DNA of 64,000 nucleotides, from the NCBI GenBank assembly GCA_950106755.1, contig OX467083.1, positions 22,749,029-22,813,028 on the forward strand, written 5' to 3'. The translations under genes and the position numbers were made by a program. Each line of letters starts with the position of its first letter. The stretch's first letter is position 1. Below the pieces are notes generated by a model, which saw nothing but the letters and a program-made list of their open reading frames with translations, did no database searches and had not been told where the DNA came from. The DNA comes from Climacium dendroides. Lineage: Eukaryota; Streptophyta; Bryopsida; Hypnales; Climaciaceae. This document shows positions 60,182 to 64,000 of the stretch, in pieces.

Positions 60182-61778
60182 CACAAGATATAGAGCTCAA
60201 AGTATAGACTTGTGGATTCGAGTATACAATTACTATATTTGTAATGTAAAAGACATCTTGTTGAGCATGAAAAAATAGGTGTTGATTGTCAATATTAAAG
60301 TACTACCATTTGTAGTTGTTAGAAATTTCATCATGAATGTTTGGTTGCAATAAGCCATTAGTAATTATGTATTATGTTGACTACAATTGAGGTTCATTAT
60401 GTATTTTTAAGTTTTCTACATATTACAACAAATACCTAATTGGTGATTGATTCAAAGATTGGACAAAATAAAAATTCTTAAGCCAATTGGAATGTGACAC
60501 TTGTTCAATTATGAGTTACTTTTAACTTTTAAGGTCAACCTCATGTCATGCACCTCTGCATATATATTTAATAAAATAAAGTCTTCATCTATAGTACAAC
60601 CCAATCTAACTACCTAATTTATCCAAACAAAGAAATGTAATTTACAAATTAAAGGTCTCTTTCTTTGTAGTTTTAGTGAATAATAAATAACCATAAATAA
60701 GAAAGGTCCAATATTTAGATGATTGAAGGCAAAATCTATTGGTGTTTTGTATTGAAGGCAAGAATGAACTATCATCTTCACCAATTTCATTGTTACAGTG
60801 GTAGACTCAATGATTGATTATTGAATTGCAAACTTGATCAAATTTAGGCTTTGCAATGAAACTTATAGCTACATTTCTTGAATAGTTCATAAACTGCGTT
60901 TGAATGTTGTATTCAAAAGTTATTAGAAGTCAAAGTTCAATTGATAATTTTTTGGAATTTGTATCCTAATTTTTAGTATTCTATTCTTGTACACTCTATA
61001 CTAATGAGAAACTATTTTTATAAAATCTAGATTTATTACTTAGGGCACACTTTTGGACAACAAATTTATTTTAGTTCATTATACCTTAGCTCACTCCATT
61101 GATTATGGAAGTGGTTTTCAAGTCAACACATTACTAAATGCAAAATTCCAAGACCACTAATAATTAGAGTAGGGTCAAAGAGGTTCTAGTTCAATTTTTT
61201 GAGGAATTGGCGAGGGAATTGGATTGAATAAATAATAAAGGAAAAATGATTGTTAGTGTATTGTGAACATGTGAAGTTGAAAATGAATTGAATTTCAAAA
61301 CCAAAAAGTAAAGTACAATCAATTTAAAAAAACAAACTATTGTAATTATAATATTAAAATTAATGGATAAAAAAATGCATTTTTCTATGCTTAGGATGTG
61401 TTGTTTTCATCCATTATTTAAAATTTGAATGCCTAGTCCTTTATGAGTTAATGGATTATTGTACAATTTGGTTGTTTTAAAAATTTTAAATTTTTACAAA
61501 CTATTATTTATTCTATATTTAAATAAATATTTTTAAAATCCTAAAAATAATTATTTTAAATAAATTACTGATAGAAGATACTAGTATCTTGTGATTGTTA
61601 TAGAATTAGTATATATGAACAAAGAGAGTTATTTTGGGAAAAGACATAAATTAAAGTCATAATTATGCATTATGATATATTCTCTCATAAAAATGAATAC
61701 AAGAATTTCATTATATCATATCAATCTAATCAATTTTGAATAATATCATATATGTACATATGTATATATATATATGTA

Positions 61779-61780
<2 letters not shown>
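60182..61780. other. AT-rich desert, isolated family D right end
   Basis: No gene. A right end of the family D type (AAATTTGAATGCCTAGTCCT...GAG|TTAA) ends at 61447, but its left end was not found. Confidence 0.4.

Positions 61781-61855
<75 letters not shown>
61781..61855. repeat. (TA)n microsatellite
   Basis: About 37 uninterrupted TA repeats, preceded by an imperfect ATATGTA-rich stretch from about 61747. Confidence 0.97.
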
Positions 61856-61858
<3 letters not shown>

Positions 61859-61890
61859 AATTTTAATTTTAATTTTTTTTTGTTACTTAA

Positions 61891-62805
61891 CCCCTATAAG
61901 TCCAAGGTCATTTTTTTGTCAAAAACCACTCAAAACTGCCATTATTGGTGCATTTGCTCAAGGAAACAAAACAAAACAAAACAATTTGGAATCTAATCAT
62001 AGGATCTTGTACTTTATTTATCCAAGATCATGTTGTAAAACTTTCATGAAGTTTGACCGTATAGATTGAGATATTAGCATTCAAAGTTTATTTATTTATT
62101 TATTTTGAAGACTAGCATACGATTTCAAATGACTTTGACTACCATTTGTGAAAATAGTTTGCACTATGGACTTTGAATTAAAAGAATTTGTGTTAAAGAA
62201 TCGAGTTGAAAGCACAAGAAAAAGAATTCTCCAAAAAACACATGCTTGATTTTCATTCTTAAAAAAGTTGTTAAGAAATAGGTCCAAGGTGGAAAGAAAA
62301 ATTAAATTGTTAAAAGCTCTAAGATGGGATTGAAACACAATAATCCCAAAGGTGGGTTGTTCTAGCAAGCCAACTTAACCTTGTCAAACAATTTTTTTCT
62401 GAAAAATTGTGAAAATTGCATTCAAAATTGAATCTTTCAAGTTTTTTTTTCATAAAGGATTGCCTAAAAATTAAGATTGTTCATAAATTTCACATCACTA
62501 TTTCAAATGGAATGAATCAAAGCTTCACACGTAGACAAAATATGATCTATGAGGAAAAAAAAATTCAAATTTAATTTCAATTTTTTTGTGGATTTATTTT
62601 TCTACTTGCCAAATGGAAATTTGGACTTTTTGTGGTATAACTTTTGCTCTTGGGCATAGATTAAAATAAAAATTATATTCCCATTAAGATAATAAATTTT
62701 TCTTTATTATTAGAAAGTTTCAAAAAGTTTCACTAAAAATTGAGTTCATAGGAACCTACTTGAAATTCACTTTGTTTCTTGAGGGGCAATGGGCCTTTAG
62801 AGAGG
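61891..62805 (+). mobile_element. TTAA-flanked element, family C copy (opposite orientation)
   Basis: 915 bp with TTAA on both sides (61887-61890, 62806-62809). Left end CCCCTATAAGTCCAAGGTCA; right end, inverted, CCTCTCTAAAGGCCCATTGC. The left end matches the inverted right ends of 52566-53245 and 58290-60177, and the body matches 39710-41219. Confidence 0.75.
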
Positions 62806-62809
62806 TTAA

Positions 62810-63804
62810 GTAAATAAATGAAAATACAATGATGTTGTGTTGAAAAGGTTGTTTTGAGAATTATTTATCAATTATTTTTTTCAAAGAATAGATACGCAAG
62901 TAGAAAAACTTTGTGATTTTTTAATTCCTAACCAACCAAATGTTCTTGTTTTGAATGATTAATGAAATCAAATCCCCTAGGTACAAAAACTTGACATATT
63001 CTTGTCATTTATCTAGAACTAACAATTTAAGAAAATTTGTACAATGTAGACTTTCAAATGTAATCTTTGTAAATATTTTATGGTTCAAAGAGTGCCCATG
63101 TATTTCTCCTCAATTAGTCTAAAGATTGATTGGTTTATTTCAAAATTTTATCTTTTAAGGACCTCCATTGAAAGTATTGGTTTTGGTGTTTTAAATCTGT
63201 TCAATTATATTGAGGCCTTCCATTTCGAATGGAAGAAAAAGTTCCAAATTGCATCAATCAATTGCTTTGCTGAACATTGCTGAACGTGTAGGATTAAAAT
63301 AGGAAAGTGACACAAATGTCAAAACTTGAGGAATTGTTGTATTTTCATAGGTTCTTCGAATAGATTATGAAATTTCTCATCTCATCCTTAAAAATTTCAC
63401 CTCTTTACAATAATTTAATTTAATTTTAAATGCTCACAATACACTGTTTTAATTCAAAAGAATACACATAAAAAAAGTGAGTTTAAATCTTCCAATGTAA
63501 CAAGCAGCTGCTGCACAGAGGCTCTGTCCTTGTAGCACTACAGTAGCGTCTGCTTGCGAATCAGAATTCACAATATCTGCTCCCCCCAGACTTATGATAT
63601 GAACTATTTTCTTCAACCAATGCACAACTTCAGAGGCGACTGTTGCACAAGTGCACAACATCCTTGATAAATCATACTTCACAAGTAGATCCACAAAACA
63701 TCGCCAATATGAGAAGGCTGAGATAGAAAAGTGGCCAAGGAGTGACCAGTAAGTATCTGAATTGAAATAAAATGCCCAAGAATTTACATACGAGAATAAG
63801 GAGA
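62810..63804. other. spacer and 3' UTR of the right-edge gene
   Basis: AT-rich to about 63.45 kb, then more balanced. The part next to 63805 should be the 3' UTR of the minus-strand gene. A 145-codon minus-strand open frame at 63449-63886 overlaps the last exon in another frame and looks like chance. Confidence 0.45.
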
Positions 63805-64000
63805 TCACAACGCAAGATTTTTGAGAGACTTCCGGGCCATGCCTGCCCAAACATGAGCCTTGGCCTCCGTGTCTGAGCTCAACCAAGCTTTCTCAGCTCG
63901 TCGTTGATTCTGCCTCACATTTTTGGCTCTCTTGGGAGCCAAGCGTTCATCTCTAGAAACAAATGCCAGCCGGAACTTCTCTGCAACTGAGGGTTCATTC
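63805..64000 (-). CDS. C-terminal part of an unrecognised basic protein (cut by window edge)
   Basis: The minus strand is open from the window edge to a TGA at 63805-63807. It encodes at least 64 residues rich in Lys, Arg and Ala: NEPSVAEKFRLAFVSRDERL, then APKRAKNVRQNQRRAEKAWL and a tail ending GMARKSLKNLAL. A CAG just inside the edge could also be a splice acceptor, making the exon slightly shorter. The predicted charged helix and coding-like composition argue for a real exon. I do not recognise the family. Confidence 0.6.
   Translation of the reverse strand, partial: NEPSVAEKFRLAFVSRDERLAPKRAKNVRQNQRRAEKAWLSSDTEAKAHVWAGMARKSLKNLAL

Noticed and set aside
61736..61996. 86-codon open frame starting in the TA repeat
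   Set aside because: It is generated by the (TA)n run (Tyr-Ile repeats) and has no coding meaning.
63449..63886. 145-codon minus-strand open frame
   Set aside because: It overlaps the last exon of the right-edge gene in another frame and runs into AT-rich 3' sequence. No domain is visible.

Overview
This is a stretch of a nuclear land-plant genome. The genes are split by many short introns with canonical GT/AG borders. They include a photosystem II PsbS gene, a nuclear gene for plastid ribosomal protein bL35 with a transit peptide, an ERF-type AP2 factor and a plant-type plastid alpha/beta hydrolase. The species cannot be told from the sequence. A seed-free plant such as a bryophyte is a guess only.

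Layout. (1) 0.8-14.5 kb is gene-rich: bL35c (minus, last exon not found), a 12-exon alpha/beta hydrolase (minus), the exosome subunit RRP43 (plus, 8 exons, head to head with the hydrolase) and the dolichol-phosphate-mannose synthase subunit DPM2 (minus). (2) 14.5-17.6 kb is AT-rich with two small DNA transposons. (3) 17.9-19.4 kb is PsbS (minus, 4 exons). (4) 20-28.4 kb holds repeats: a diverged pair of TTAA-flanked elements, a 734-bp near-perfect palindrome, and a decayed Ty1/copia element with both 246-bp LTRs. (5) 28.9-33.1 kb holds the end of an unrecognised small gene, then GPN3, a GPN-loop GTPase (plus, 9 exons). (6) 33.1-54 kb is a gene desert, very AT-rich, filled with nested and abutting non-autonomous DNA transposons. 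(7) 54.7-56.3 kb is a two-exon ERF gene. (8) 56.3-63.8 kb is more desert, including a transposon inserted into another whose empty-site paralogue is also in this window. (9) The right edge carries the 3' end of a minus-strand gene.

The genes are unrelated housekeeping, plastid and regulatory genes and do not form a cluster. The most unusual content is the transposon fraction. One superfamily has CCC(C/T)T-type ends flanked by TTAA, as in piggyBac. A second has AGGTA(A/G)-type ends flanked by TA. Both occur in many copies, nested, in inverted pairs or sharing target sites. Exon models were built by eye from splice sites, reading phase and family similarity. Transposon borders were read from terminal inverted repeats and may be off by a few bases.
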